Source: Alphaproteobacteria bacterium (GTDB taxonomy: Bacteria > Pseudomonadota > Alphaproteobacteria > Rhodobacterales > Rhodobacteraceae). From it: a stretch of 64,000 nucleotides of DNA. A model generated the notes under the pieces. The model worked only from the letters and a program-made list of their open reading frames with translations. It did not search any database and was not told the origin of the DNA. Location: positions 62,001 to 126,000 of the forward strand of contig JAUHZO010000004.1 of assembly GCA_030425925.1 (NCBI GenBank). The letters run 5' to 3'. Of the stretch, positions 29,471-39,004 are shown one piece after another (position 1 is the stretch's first letter; each line of letters starts with the position of its first letter). A program made the position numbers and the translations under genes.

Positions 29471-30064
29471 TCAGCGCGCCAGCGAGCAGCACCCGGCGAA
29501 AATCCGTGTCTGCGGCCCGCCAACGACCACCGTGGTCGCGATGCCGAACGCCATGTCCGACATCCCGTCCGAGCAGTACTCCGGCGCAAGGACCACGGTC
29601 AGCGCCCCGGTGGCCCCGCTGCCGGTCAGGGCGAAGGGCTCGAAATAGCCTGCTGCCGGCTGCAGCCTGCCGATGGCAAAGCGTTCGGGCGTGCCGCCGA
29701 ACAGGCTGAGGTCTGCGCTGCTGTCCTGCGCGACATCGAGGCTCCAGAACGGTTCGGTGCCGAAACAGGCAAATTCCGACGCCTGAGGCAGCCCGCTGCC
29801 CGCCCGGATTTCGAGATAGCGCAGCGATGTCCAGCCCGTGCCGTCGCCAACATTGACGCGGCCCCAGTTGCCCTGCCGCTCCACCACCTCGACACCCTGT
29901 GCATCGGGCGGCAGGCTGCCGACGATCCGGGCGCTGCCCGAAGGCTCTGCGCGGACGTTCAGCACATCGTCCGACGCCACGCCCCTGACATCGAACAGGG
30001 CGGGCAGGTCCTGCGCCTGCGCCGCGCCGGCCAGAACCAGCGCAAGGACCAGCGCCAGTCTCAT
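29471..30064 (-). CDS. Exported SH3b-domain protein with COG3650-like C-terminus
   Basis: 197 residues: signal peptide (MRLALVLALVLAG, cleavage near AQA-Q), a bacterial SH3 domain (about 30-85, DVLNVRAEPSGSARIVG and WGRVNVGDGTGWTSLRYL) that may bind cell wall, then a cysteine-containing domain (FACFGTEPFWSLDVAQ, YCSDGMSDMAFG). This domain resembles small periplasmic proteins of the COG3650 group. Its ATG overlaps the stop of the upstream permease (ATGA), so the two are probably cotranslated. Function unknown. Confidence 0.75.
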   Translation of the reverse strand: MRLALVLALVLAGAAQAQDLPALFDVRGVASDDVLNVRAEPSGSARIVGSLPPDAQGVEVVERQGNWGRVNVGDGTGWTSLRYLEIRAGSGLPQASEFACFGTEPFWSLDVAQDSSADLSLFGGTPERFAIGRLQPAAGYFEPFALTGSGATGALTVVLAPEYCSDGMSDMAFGIATTVVVGGPQTRIFAGCCSLAR

Positions 30065-30891
30065 CGCCGCGCGTTCCACGAGGCCGACGCGTTCTTGCGC
30101 GTGTAGAATTCGCCCATCAGCCCGATCATGATCAGCACGATGGACAGGTAGAAGGCGTATTCCCAGTCCGAGTTGCGGGGGTTGTAGTTCACAAACGCAT
30201 AGCCGCGCGACTGGTCGATGGTGTGAAAGAGCGGGTTCCAGTCGAACATCACCAGCATGTAGCCGGGCATCGTGTTGGCCACGAACATCTTGCCCGACGC
30301 GATCATGTTGGCCCGCTGGTACACCGTCGTGATGATGCTGACCGGCGTCGGGAACCAGGGCTTGATCGCCAGAAACACCATGCCGATGGCCGCGCCCGAG
30401 AACCAGGACAGGATCACCATCGCCAGGCAGCCGATGGGATCATAGATCTCCTGCATGACAAAGGGCATGAAGGCCACGTCGTAGACAAACAGGACCGCAA
30501 AGAGCGACAGGATCTGGATGTAAAGCGTGGACACCATGGCGGACAGGATCGCAATCGCCGTGTTCATCGGCGCGTGCTGCATCATCGGGCTGGCGGGCCC
30601 TTCAGAGCCGACAACCGCGCTCAGCGTCTTGGAATGGGTCATGTAGAGGAAGACGCCGGTCATGATGTAGATCATGAAATCGCCCCGGATCGCCATGCCG
30701 CGCAGGCCAAGGATCAGGAACATGAAGTAGAAGGCGAGCACGAAGATCACCGTCTGCAACATGTTGACCGCGATCGCCATGAAGGCGTTGCCATGTGCCT
30801 TCCGGACGGACCGGACGGAATTGTGATAGATGAGTTCGGCGATATACACCGCCGACGCCAGCCGGCTGCGGGGGGCTGTGATCTGAAACAT
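30061..30891 (-). CDS. ABC-2 type permease for polysaccharide/capsule export (KpsM-like)
   Basis: 276 residues with about six membrane helices in the ABC-2 arrangement and a long aromatic-rich last periplasmic region (MPGYMLVMFDWNPLFHTIDQSRGYAF) typical of capsular or O-antigen exporters. The partner ATPase (KpsT/Wzt type) is not adjacent: upstream is a short divergent gap, downstream an SH3 protein. It may use an ATPase encoded elsewhere. Its location next to the glycan-synthesis genes suggests that it exports their product. Confidence 0.78.
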   Translation of the reverse strand: MFQITAPRSRLASAVYIAELIYHNSVRSVRKAHGNAFMAIAVNMLQTVIFVLAFYFMFLILGLRGMAIRGDFMIYIMTGVFLYMTHSKTLSAVVGSEGPASPMMQHAPMNTAIAILSAMVSTLYIQILSLFAVLFVYDVAFMPFVMQEIYDPIGCLAMVILSWFSGAAIGMVFLAIKPWFPTPVSIITTVYQRANMIASGKMFVANTMPGYMLVMFDWNPLFHTIDQSRGYAFVNYNPRNSDWEYAFYLSIVLIMIGLMGEFYTRKNASASWNARR

Positions 30892-31023
30892 GTGCCTGTC
30901 TGCTCCGGTTTCCGGCGGGATGTTGCGCGGCTGTCTTGCCGTTCTGGATTATCCGCAGCATAAGGCGGGCGGGCTTTCAAATCAATAAATCCGCGCAGGG
31001 CGGCGCGGAAAAGGAGCGTTGTG

Positions 31024-31821
31024 ATGAACTATTCCGAACTGATCCCGGTGATCCGCCGACTGGCGCTGGAAGCGGGCGACAAGATCATGGAGATCTACAA
31101 CGCCGACGATTTCGACGTGAAGGTGAAGTCCGATTCCAGCCCAGTGACCGAAGCCGACGAGGCCGCCGACGCCCTGATCTCGGCCGGTCTGCGCGCGGCG
31201 TTTCCGGATGTGGCGCTGGTCACCGAGGAACAGGCCGACAGCCATGACGTCACCGCCAAGACCTTCCTGATCGTCGATCCGCTGGACGGCACCAAGGAAT
31301 TCATCAACCGCCGCGGCGATTTCACCGTGAACATCGCGCTGGTCGAAGACGGCGTGCCCACCCGCGGCGTGGTCTATGCACCGGCCAAGAACCGCATGTT
31401 CTACACCAATTCCGTCGGCCAGTCGGTCGAGGAACAAGGCCCGTTCGATGCCGCCACCCCGGGTGAGACCGCGCCGATCCGTGTCACCGATCCGGACAAT
31501 GCCGCGCTGATGGTTGTCGCGTCCAAGTCGCACCGCGATCAGGCCACCGACGACTATATCGGCAAGTACGAGGTCAAGGACATGACCAGCGCGGGGTCTT
31601 CGCTGAAGTTCTGCCTTGTCGCCACCGGCGAGGCCGATCTCTATCCGCGCCTTGGCCGGACGATGGAATGGGACACCGCCGCCGGTCATGCCGTGCTGGC
31701 CGGGGCAGGCGGGCGCGTCGTGCGTTTCGACGATCATACGCCGCTGGCCTATGGCAAGGACGGCTTTGCCAACCCGTTCTTCATCGCCTACGCCCCGGGC
31801 GTGGAGCTGAAGGACGCCTGA
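31024..31821 (+). CDS. cysQ: 3'(2'),5'-bisphosphate nucleotidase CysQ
   Basis: Hydrolyses 3'-phosphoadenosine 5'-phosphate (PAP), the toxic by-product of sulfotransfer and sulfate assimilation, to AMP. The 265-residue inositol-monophosphatase-fold protein shows DPLDGTKEFINRRGDFTVNI (metal-binding) and WDTAAGHAVL. The ATG at 31024 has AAGGAG about ten bases upstream; an adjoining GTG at 31021 is a possible start. A glycosyltransferase follows after three bases, and a sulfotransferase lies 7 kb downstream in the same direction. This makes a PAP-clearing role for that pathway plausible. Confidence 0.9.
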   Translation: MNYSELIPVIRRLALEAGDKIMEIYNADDFDVKVKSDSSPVTEADEAADALISAGLRAAFPDVALVTEEQADSHDVTAKTFLIVDPLDGTKEFINRRGDFTVNIALVEDGVPTRGVVYAPAKNRMFYTNSVGQSVEEQGPFDAATPGETAPIRVTDPDNAALMVVASKSHRDQATDDYIGKYEVKDMTSAGSSLKFCLVATGEADLYPRLGRTMEWDTAAGHAVLAGAGGRVVRFDDHTPLAYGKDGFANPFFIAYAPGVELKDA

Positions 31822-31824
31822 GCG

Positions 31825-33060
31825 ATGTCCACCGCCGTCAGCGTCGTCGTGGTCAGCCGTGGGCGGCCCGCGGCGCTGATGCGGTGCCTGAACGGGCTGG
31901 CCCAGCTGGACTATGCCCCGTTCGAACTGGTGGTGGTGGCCTGCCCGGCCGGGGCCGACGCGGTGCGCGCCCGGACTGATGCCGGCGCAATCAAGCTGAT
32001 CGGTTTCGACGAGGCCAACATCTCGGCCGCTCGCAATCACGGCATCGCCGCAGCGGCTGGCGAACTTGTGGCCTTCATCGACGACGATGCGGTGCCGGAA
32101 CCGCTCTGGCTGCGTCATCTGGCGGCCCCGTTCGGGGATGCGGCCGTCGCTGCTGCCGGGGGCTATGTTCTGGGCCGCAACGGGATCAGCTTTCAGTGGC
32201 GGGCGCGCAGCGTGGACCGCACGGGGCAGGCCCATGCGCTGGACTACGAGGCTGACGCGCCGACCGTTCTGCAAGGCGGCCCCGACCGTGCGATCAAGAC
32301 CGAAGGCACGAACATGGCGCTGCGCCGGGACGTGCTTGCCGAGATGGGGGGCTTTGATCCTGCCTTCCGCTATTACATGGATGAAACCGATCTCAACATG
32401 CGTCTGGCGCGCGAAGGCCATGCCACCGCGCTTGTGCCGATGGCCCAGGTGCATCACGGTTTTGCCGAAAGCCGCCAGCGCGCCGCCGACCGCAGCCCGC
32501 GCGACCTGTTCGAGATCGCGGCCTCGCAGATGGTCTATCTGCGCAAGCATTGTCCCGAAGACCTGCGCGAACGCGCCTGGAGGGACTTTCGCGATGATCA
32601 GCGTCGGCGTGCCCTGCGGTTCATGCAGCGCGGGCCTTTGGGGGCCGACGATGTGGCCCGCCTGATGCGGCGTCTGCGCCTGGGGCGGCGGGACGGGGCG
32701 GACCGTCCGCTGGTTCCCCTGCCGCGCATTGCACGTGCGCCGGACGGGTTCCTGCCCTATCCCGGCCGCCCCGGGGCGCGGCGCGTGGTTCTGGCCGGGC
32801 GGACCCGGCAAGCGGCGCGCCTGCGGCGCGAGGCGGCCCGGCATGTTGCGCAGGGCGACATTGTGACGCTGTTCCTGCTGTCGCCGACAGCGCTGTACCA
32901 CCATGTCCGCTTTACCGGTGACGGGGTCTGGGAACAGACGGGCGGCGTTTTCGGAAGGTCGATGCGTCAGGCCCCGCTTGTACAAATGACCCGTTTTGAT
33001 AGCCGCGTTGCGCAAGAGGTCAGCAGAGTCGTGCCGATGCGCGGCGGACTGGCTGAATAG
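31825..33060 (+). CDS. Glycosyltransferase family 2
   Basis: 411 residues. The N-terminal GT-A domain (about 1-230) has VSVVVVSRGRPAALMRCLNGL, the nucleotide/metal motif AFIDDDAVPEPLWL (DDD) and an acceptor-side acidic motif GGFDPAFRYYMDETDLNMRL. The C-terminal 180 residues are Arg-rich with no recognised fold. No membrane helix is evident, so it is cytosolic or peripheral. It is translationally linked to cysQ by a three-base spacing. Donor and acceptor sugars are unknown. Confidence 0.85.
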   Translation: MSTAVSVVVVSRGRPAALMRCLNGLAQLDYAPFELVVVACPAGADAVRARTDAGAIKLIGFDEANISAARNHGIAAAAGELVAFIDDDAVPEPLWLRHLAAPFGDAAVAAAGGYVLGRNGISFQWRARSVDRTGQAHALDYEADAPTVLQGGPDRAIKTEGTNMALRRDVLAEMGGFDPAFRYYMDETDLNMRLAREGHATALVPMAQVHHGFAESRQRAADRSPRDLFEIAASQMVYLRKHCPEDLRERAWRDFRDDQRRRALRFMQRGPLGADDVARLMRRLRLGRRDGADRPLVPLPRIARAPDGFLPYPGRPGARRVVLAGRTRQAARLRREAARHVAQGDIVTLFLLSPTALYHHVRFTGDGVWEQTGGVFGRSMRQAPLVQMTRFDSRVAQEVSRVVPMRGGLAE

Positions 33061-33191
33061 ACAGTTTTTTGTGTCAATGGGGGCAGGTTAACATCTTTCC
33101 CGTAAATCATGCGTGAGGTTGCGCAAGAAATTGTGTAATGCTCGTCCCAAACAGAGTTGCCGCTGGGTGGCGGTTAGACGAGGAGCAGGCG

Positions 33192-34088
33192 ATGCGAAAC
33201 AAGGTGACAAAAGCGATTTTTCCTGTCGCGGGCATGGGGACACGGTTCCTGCCGGCTACGAAATCGGTGCCGAAGGAAATCATGACCCTGGTGGACCGTC
33301 CGCTGGTCCAGTACGCCATCGACGAGGCCCGGGCTGCGGGCATCAAGGAATTCATCTTTGTGACCTCGCGCGGCAAGGGCGCGCTCGAGGACTATTTCGA
33401 CCACGCCCCGCAGCTGGAGCAGGAACTGCGCCGCAAGGGCAAGGACGACCTTCTGGAAATCCTGAAGTCGACCAACATGGACAGCGGCGAAATCGCCTAC
33501 ATCCGCCAGCACCGGGCGCTGGGGCTGGGCCATGCCGTCTGGTGCGCGCGTCGGCTGATCCATAACGAACCCTTCGCCGTGATCCTGCCCGACGACGTGA
33601 TCGCCGCAGAAACCCCCTGCCTGCAGCAGATGGTCGAGGCCTACGAGGAAACCGGCGGCAACATGGTCGCCGCAATGGAAGTTCCCGCAGAAAAGACCTC
33701 GTCCTACGGCATTCTGGATGTCGAACAGGACATGGGCACCATGGTGTCGGTCAAGGGCATGGTGGAAAAGCCGGAAAAGGGCTCCGCGCCGTCGAACCTT
33801 GCCGTGATCGGCCGCTACATCCTGTCGCCGACGGTGTTCCGCACGCTGAACAAGATGAAGTCCGGTGCTGGCGGCGAGATCCAGCTGACCGATGCGATTG
33901 CACAGGAAATCGGTGTCGAGGGCAGTGGCGTCTACGGCTACCGCTTCCGCGGCCAGCGCTTTGACTGCGGCTCCAAGTCGGGATTCCTGCAGGCGACCGT
34001 GGCCTTCGGTCTGGCCCGCGACGATCTGAAGGCCGATCTCGAAGCCTATCTGCACGAGATCATGTCGACCCGGAAAGCCGCGGAATAA
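33192..34088 (+). CDS. galU: UTP--glucose-1-phosphate uridylyltransferase GalU
   Basis: Makes UDP-glucose from glucose-1-phosphate and UTP. The 298-residue protein starts TKAIFPVAGMGTRFLPATKS (nucleotide-binding) and contains KEIMTLVDRPLVQY, GLGHAVWCA, VILPDDVI and the metal-binding YGILDVE to VEKP region. The start at 33192 is chosen for GAGGAG nine bases upstream. galE follows after four bases. The pair would provide UDP-glucose and UDP-galactose to the glycosyltransferases downstream. Confidence 0.95.
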   Translation: MRNKVTKAIFPVAGMGTRFLPATKSVPKEIMTLVDRPLVQYAIDEARAAGIKEFIFVTSRGKGALEDYFDHAPQLEQELRRKGKDDLLEILKSTNMDSGEIAYIRQHRALGLGHAVWCARRLIHNEPFAVILPDDVIAAETPCLQQMVEAYEETGGNMVAAMEVPAEKTSSYGILDVEQDMGTMVSVKGMVEKPEKGSAPSNLAVIGRYILSPTVFRTLNKMKSGAGGEIQLTDAIAQEIGVEGSGVYGYRFRGQRFDCGSKSGFLQATVAFGLARDDLKADLEAYLHEIMSTRKAAE

Positions 34089-34092
34089 GCTT

Positions 34093-35076
34093 TTGTCCGC
34101 AGTTCTGGTAACGGGTGGGGCGGGCTACATCGGTAGCCACGCCTGCAAGGCCTTGAAGGCTGCCGGGTTTACGCCGGTGACATATGACAACCTCGCAACC
34201 GGCTGGGAAGACGCGGTCAGGTTCGGTCCGTTCGAACGGGGCGATCTGGCCGATCGCGACCGTCTGGACCAGGTCTTTGCCCGCTGGCAACCGGTTGCCG
34301 TGATGCATTTCGCGGCGCTCAGCCAGGTGGGCGAGGCGATGGCCAAGCCCGGTCTCTACTGGCGCAACAACGTGGCCGGGTCGCTGACCCTGATCGAGGC
34401 GGCGGCTGCGGCGGGCTGTCTGCGCTTCGTGTTCTCGTCGACCTGCGCCACCTATGGCGAACATGACAACATCGTGCTGGACGAGGACACGCCGCAACTG
34501 CCGCTGAATGCCTATGGCGCGTCCAAGCGGGCGGTCGAGAACATCCTGCGCGATTTCGAGGCCGCCTATGGCCTGCGCCACGTCATCTTTCGCTATTTCA
34601 ACGTGGCCGGGGCCGATCCCGAAGGCGAGGTGGGCGAATGCCACCGCCCCGAGACGCACCTGATTCCGGTCATGCTGGAAGCCATCGACGGCATGCGCCC
34701 GGCGCTGACGATCCATGGCACCGACTATCCCACACCGGACGGCACCTGCATCCGTGACTACGTGCATGTCTGCGATCTGGTGGATGCCCATGTGCTGGGC
34801 CTGCGCTGGCTGGAAGACGGCAAGCCCAGCCGGGTGTTCAACCTGGGTACGGGCAAGGGGTTTTCCGTGCGTGAAGTGGTGGATGCCTCCCGCGCCGTGA
34901 CCAACAGGGACGTGCCGTTCAACGAAGGGCCGCGCCGGGCGGGGGATGCAACCAAGCTGGTCTCGGGCTCGACCCGCGCATCGCAGGAGCTGGGATGGGA
35001 GCCGCATCGCTCCACCATGGCGCAGATGATCGAGGATGCGTGGCGCTGGCACCGGCATGGACCCTACGAAAAGTGA
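34093..35076 (+). CDS. galE: UDP-glucose 4-epimerase GalE
   Basis: Interconverts UDP-glucose and UDP-galactose using bound NAD. The 327-residue short-chain dehydrogenase-type enzyme has the Rossmann motif GGAGYIGSH, the catalytic serine region SSTCATYG, and the tyrosine/lysine pair in YGASK. The likely start is TTG at 34093, four bases after the galU stop; no in-frame ATG precedes the Rossmann motif. The 3' end overlaps the next gene by 20 bases. Confidence 0.93.
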   Translation: MSAVLVTGGAGYIGSHACKALKAAGFTPVTYDNLATGWEDAVRFGPFERGDLADRDRLDQVFARWQPVAVMHFAALSQVGEAMAKPGLYWRNNVAGSLTLIEAAAAAGCLRFVFSSTCATYGEHDNIVLDEDTPQLPLNAYGASKRAVENILRDFEAAYGLRHVIFRYFNVAGADPEGEVGECHRPETHLIPVMLEAIDGMRPALTIHGTDYPTPDGTCIRDYVHVCDLVDAHVLGLRWLEDGKPSRVFNLGTGKGFSVREVVDASRAVTNRDVPFNEGPRRAGDATKLVSGSTRASQELGWEPHRSTMAQMIEDAWRWHRHGPYEK

Positions 35077-36238
35077 GCCGCCCGTTCGCCTGCTGGACCT
35101 GACGCGGCTGGTGCGCCGCGCCGGGCGGCCGATGACCGGGGTGGATCGCGTCGAGTATGCCTATCTGACACATCTGCCTGACCATGGGCCGCTTTACGGG
35201 CTGATCCGGTCGTCCATGGGTTACATCCTTCTCGATCAACGCGGCTGCGCCCATCTGGCGCGCTGTCTGGAGGATGGCCGCTTTGCCCGGGCGACCGCCT
35301 CGCCCTTGCAGCGTCTGGACCCGTCCCGCGCGGCGGCAGAGCGTGAAGCCCGCAGGCATTGCCTTGCCCGCTGCCTGCCGCTTGGGCTGGGCCGCATGGT
35401 GCGCCGGCATCTGCCGCAAGGTGTGCACTATCTCAACACCGGGCACAGCAATCTGACGCCCCGTGTGTGCGCCGCGATGAAGGCGCGGGGGGCGCGGATC
35501 GGCGTGCTGATCCACGATACCATCCCGCTGGACGCGCCCGACGTCACCCGCCCCGACCGCAGCGCCGCCTTTGCGACAAGCTTTCGGCGCGCCGTGACCG
35601 AGGCCGATGTGATCCTGTGCAATTCCGCCCAGACCGAACGCGATGTGCTGCGCCACGCAGCGCCGCACTGCCCGCGCACGCAGGTGGCCCTGCTGGGTGT
35701 CGATCCGATGCCATCGGGAAAGGCGCCAGCCGGCCCGTGGACGGGGCAACCCTATTTCGTCACGCTGGGCACCATCGAGCCGCGCAAGAACCACGCGCTG
35801 CTTCTCGATCTATGGGGCGACATTCCCGACGCGCATCTGCTGATCTGCGGCAGCCGCGGCTGGCTGAACGAGGACGTGTTCAAACGGCTCGACGCCCGTC
35901 CCGACCGCGTGCACGAACTGCCGGGACTGGACGATGCGGCGGTGTCCGGCTTGCTCCGGCACGCGGCCGGCGCGCTGTTTCCCAGCCTGATCGAAGGCTA
36001 TGGCCTGCCGCCGATCGAAGCCGCGGCGCTGAAAGTGCCGGTTTTGTGCAACGATCTGCCCATCTACCGGGAAACTCTGGGCGACATACCCGTTTACGCA
36101 GATGTCAAGGATCGCTATCTGTGGGTAACTAAAATCAGGCAGATGGCCGAGGATCATCGCGCGGGGCGGCAGCAGGCACCACACTATACGCCGCCAAGCT
36201 GGGAGGCGCATTTCAAGGCCGCCTTAACGGTGATCTGA
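35057..36238 (+). CDS. Glycosyltransferase family 1/4 (GT-B fold)
   Basis: 393 residues. The C-terminal GT-B domain has FVTLGTIEPRKNHALLLDLW and the donor-binding EGYGLPPIEAAALKVPV. The N-terminal half is acceptor-specific, with RVEYAYLTHLP and IHDTIPLDAP as in mannosyl/rhamnosyl-type GT4 enzymes. The ATG at 35057 lies inside galE (20-base overlap), indicating tight coupling. The sugar added is unknown. Confidence 0.85.
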   Translation: MDPTKSEPPVRLLDLTRLVRRAGRPMTGVDRVEYAYLTHLPDHGPLYGLIRSSMGYILLDQRGCAHLARCLEDGRFARATASPLQRLDPSRAAAEREARRHCLARCLPLGLGRMVRRHLPQGVHYLNTGHSNLTPRVCAAMKARGARIGVLIHDTIPLDAPDVTRPDRSAAFATSFRRAVTEADVILCNSAQTERDVLRHAAPHCPRTQVALLGVDPMPSGKAPAGPWTGQPYFVTLGTIEPRKNHALLLDLWGDIPDAHLLICGSRGWLNEDVFKRLDARPDRVHELPGLDDAAVSGLLRHAAGALFPSLIEGYGLPPIEAAALKVPVLCNDLPIYRETLGDIPVYADVKDRYLWVTKIRQMAEDHRAGRQQAPHYTPPSWEAHFKAALTVI

Positions 36239-36287
36239 TAGCCGGGCCCGGACAACGGTCCCCAAAAGGCCGCAAAAGGACAAGCGA

Positions 36288-37298
36288 TTGGGCGCATGGC
36301 AGTCATACAGGCTGAGACTTCAGCGCAAGCGCTGGCGCATCCGCGCCTTTCGCAAGCGGCGTGACCTGCGACCTGTTGCCAACCGGACAGACGACATCCG
36401 CGCCTCGGACATCCTGGTGTTCTGCACCCAGCGCAACGAAGGTGTGCGCCTGCCCTGGTTCCTGAAATACTACCGCGACATGGGGGTGAACCACTTTCTG
36501 TTCGTGGACAATGACAGCACCGACGGCTCGCTCGACTACCTTGCCCGGCAGCCCGACGTGTCGGTCTGGACCACCCGCGCCAGCTATAAACGCGCGCGCT
36601 TCGGGGTGGACTGGCTGAACTGGCTGCTGTCGCGCTACGGGCACGATCACTGGACGCTGACCGTCGATCCGGACGAGCTGTTCCTGTACCCGTTCTGCGA
36701 CACGCGCCCCCTGCGCGCGCTGACGGACTGGCTGGATGCGTCGTCGATCAAGTCCTTCAGCGCGATGCTGCTGGACATGTACCCCAAGGGCCGGATGGAC
36801 AGCCAGCCCTACCAGCCCGGCCAGAACCCGATCGAGATCGCGTCGTGGTTCGACGCGGGCAACTACACGATCCGCAAGAACCCGCAATACGGCAACCTCT
36901 GGATCCAGGGCGGGCCGCGGGCGCGGGTGTTCTTTCACGACGATCCGGAACGCGCACCCGCGCTGAACAAGGTGCCGCTGGTCAAGTGGGACCGGCGCTA
37001 TGCCTTTGTGTCCTCGACCCACAACCTGCTGCCGCGCGGGCTGAACCAAGTCTATGACGAATGGGGCGGGGAGAAGGCCAGCGGCATCCTCTTGCACACC
37101 AAGTTCCTGTCGACCTTCAATGAAAAGGCCGAAGAAGAACTGGAGCGCCGCCAGCACTACGGGGCCAGCCGCGAATACCTGGCCTATGCCGAGGGCATCC
37201 GCGAGAACCCCGAGCTTTGGTGCAAGTGGTCCGAGAAATACATCAACTGGCGCCAGCTCGAGATTCTGGGTCTCATGTCCAAGGGGAACTGGGCATGA
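36288..37298 (+). CDS. Glycosyltransferase, GT2-like (Glyco_tranf_2_4 type)
   Basis: 336 residues. The N-terminus is very basic (QSYRLRLQRKRWRIRAFRKR). The body has RNEGVRLPWFLKYYRDMGV, the acidic motif VDNDSTDGSLDYL and VDPDELFLYP, characteristic of the small GT2-like group that acts on surface glycans. The best start is TTG at 36288, with AAAGGA eight bases upstream; no ATG in frame gives the full N-terminal motif. It overlaps the following gene by four bases. Confidence 0.75.
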   Translation: MGAWQSYRLRLQRKRWRIRAFRKRRDLRPVANRTDDIRASDILVFCTQRNEGVRLPWFLKYYRDMGVNHFLFVDNDSTDGSLDYLARQPDVSVWTTRASYKRARFGVDWLNWLLSRYGHDHWTLTVDPDELFLYPFCDTRPLRALTDWLDASSIKSFSAMLLDMYPKGRMDSQPYQPGQNPIEIASWFDAGNYTIRKNPQYGNLWIQGGPRARVFFHDDPERAPALNKVPLVKWDRRYAFVSSTHNLLPRGLNQVYDEWGGEKASGILLHTKFLSTFNEKAEEELERRQHYGASREYLAYAEGIRENPELWCKWSEKYINWRQLEILGLMSKGNWA

Positions 37299-38995
37299 GC
37301 GTGGGGATCGTCATGCTGGTGCACACCGCCTTCGACCGCGCCGAACAGGTGGCGCGGCACTGGGCCGGTGCGGGCTGCCCGGTGGTGATACACGTCGACC
37401 GGATCGTGAAACGCAAGGTCTATGACGGCTTTGTCGCCCAACTGTCGGACCTGCCGAACGTGCTGTTTTCCCGACGCCACCGTTGCGAATGGGGGACGTG
37501 GGGGCTGGTGGCGGCGTCTCAGGACGCGTCGGAACTGATGCTGGACCGGTTCGAGGAGGTGCGCCATGTCTACCTTGCCTCCGGGTCCTGCCTGCCGCTA
37601 CGCCCGGTGCAGGAACTGGTGGACTATCTTGCCGCCCGCCCCCGCACCGACTTCATCGAAAGTGCCACAACGGCGGATGTGCCGTGGACGGTGGGCGGGC
37701 TGGATCACGAACGCTTTACCCTGCATTTCCCGTTTTCGTGGCGCAAGAACCGCTACCTGTTCGACCGCTTTGTCGAGGTGCAGCGCGCGCTTGGCTACAA
37801 GCGGCGTATCCCCAGGGGTCTGGTGCCCCATATGGGCAGCCAGTGGTGGTGCCTGACACGCCAGACGCTGTCGGCCATCCTGCAGGACCCGGACCGCCCC
37901 CGGTTCGACCGGTATTTCCGCCATGTCTGGATTCCCGACGAAAGCTATTTCCAGACGCTGGCACGGCTTTACTCCACCAATATCGAAAGCCGGTCCCTGA
38001 CGTTGTCGAAGTTCGACTTTCAGGGCAAGCCACACATCTTCTACGACGATCACCTGCAGCTTCTGCGGCGGTCCGATTGCTTTGTCGCGCGCAAGATCTG
38101 GCCGCATGCGGAACGGCTGTACCGCGCCTTCCTCAGCGATGCCGACAATGCCCAATCCCGGCAGGAACCCAACCCCGGAAAGATCGACCGCATCTTTGCC
38201 AAGGCGGTGGATCGCCGGACGCGCGGGCGGCCCGGGCTCTACATGCAAAGCCGGTTTCCCAATCCCGGCTGGGAAAACGGGATGACGGCGGGCAAGTATT
38301 CCGTCTTCCAGGGCTTTGCCGAGCTGTTCGAGGATTTCGAAGCCTGGCTGGCGCGGGCCACCGGGGCGCAGGTGCACGGCCATCTCTACGGGCCCGAGCG
38401 GGCGGAATTTGCCGGCGGGCAGACCGTGATCAACGGCGCGCTGTCCGACAACGCGCTGTTGCGCGATGCCAACCCGCGCGCCTTCCTGACGAACCTGCTG
38501 TGGAACACCCGCGGTGAGCGACAGTGCTTTCAATACGGGCCGCGTGACAATCCCCGGATCAATTGGCACATGGCGCGTGATCCCAATGCGCAGATCAGCG
38601 TGATCTCGGGTGCCTGGGCCGTGCCGCTTTTCAAGTCCAACGCCAATTTTGCCGACATCCGGGCCGAGGCTGCGGCGTTGCAGAAGATCGAGAACAAGAT
38701 GCTGGACGAATTGCGCAGCCCCGACGTCAAGGCGCGCATCCGGATCTGGACGATGGCGGAATTCATCGAGGCCCCGATGGAGCCGCTGCAGGTCATCATC
38801 GACGAGATCGGGCAAAAGTCGCTGCGCCGCCTGTCCGAAGCGCCGCGCCTGACCGATCTGAACGGCTTTGGCCAGTTCCTGCAGAACCTCAAGAACCAGG
38901 GCATGCATCCCTACCTGATGGGCGATTTCCCCGTCGAACCCGCCCCGCGCAGCGCTGGCGCGCGCAAGCGCAAGCCCTACCTCGTCAAGAAATAG
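37295..38995 (+). CDS. GT14 core-2/I-branching-like glycosyltransferase with extra C-terminal domain (DUF5927-type)
   Basis: 566 residues. The N-terminal part (about 1-290) resembles core-2/I-branching beta-1,6-GlcNAc transferases: GIVMLVHTAFDRAEQVARHW, YLASGSCLPLRP, GSQWWCLTR and WIPDESYFQTL. The C-terminal part (about 300-566), with FPNPGWENGMTAGKYSVFQG, is a domain I associate with roseobacterial relatives. It has no membrane helix. The ATGA overlap couples it to the previous transferase; a sulfotransferase follows. Confidence 0.8.
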   Translation: MSVGIVMLVHTAFDRAEQVARHWAGAGCPVVIHVDRIVKRKVYDGFVAQLSDLPNVLFSRRHRCEWGTWGLVAASQDASELMLDRFEEVRHVYLASGSCLPLRPVQELVDYLAARPRTDFIESATTADVPWTVGGLDHERFTLHFPFSWRKNRYLFDRFVEVQRALGYKRRIPRGLVPHMGSQWWCLTRQTLSAILQDPDRPRFDRYFRHVWIPDESYFQTLARLYSTNIESRSLTLSKFDFQGKPHIFYDDHLQLLRRSDCFVARKIWPHAERLYRAFLSDADNAQSRQEPNPGKIDRIFAKAVDRRTRGRPGLYMQSRFPNPGWENGMTAGKYSVFQGFAELFEDFEAWLARATGAQVHGHLYGPERAEFAGGQTVINGALSDNALLRDANPRAFLTNLLWNTRGERQCFQYGPRDNPRINWHMARDPNAQISVISGAWAVPLFKSNANFADIRAEAAALQKIENKMLDELRSPDVKARIRIWTMAEFIEAPMEPLQVIIDEIGQKSLRRLSEAPRLTDLNGFGQFLQNLKNQGMHPYLMGDFPVEPAPRSAGARKRKPYLVKK

Positions 38996-39004
38996 GCCCC
39001 TTCG

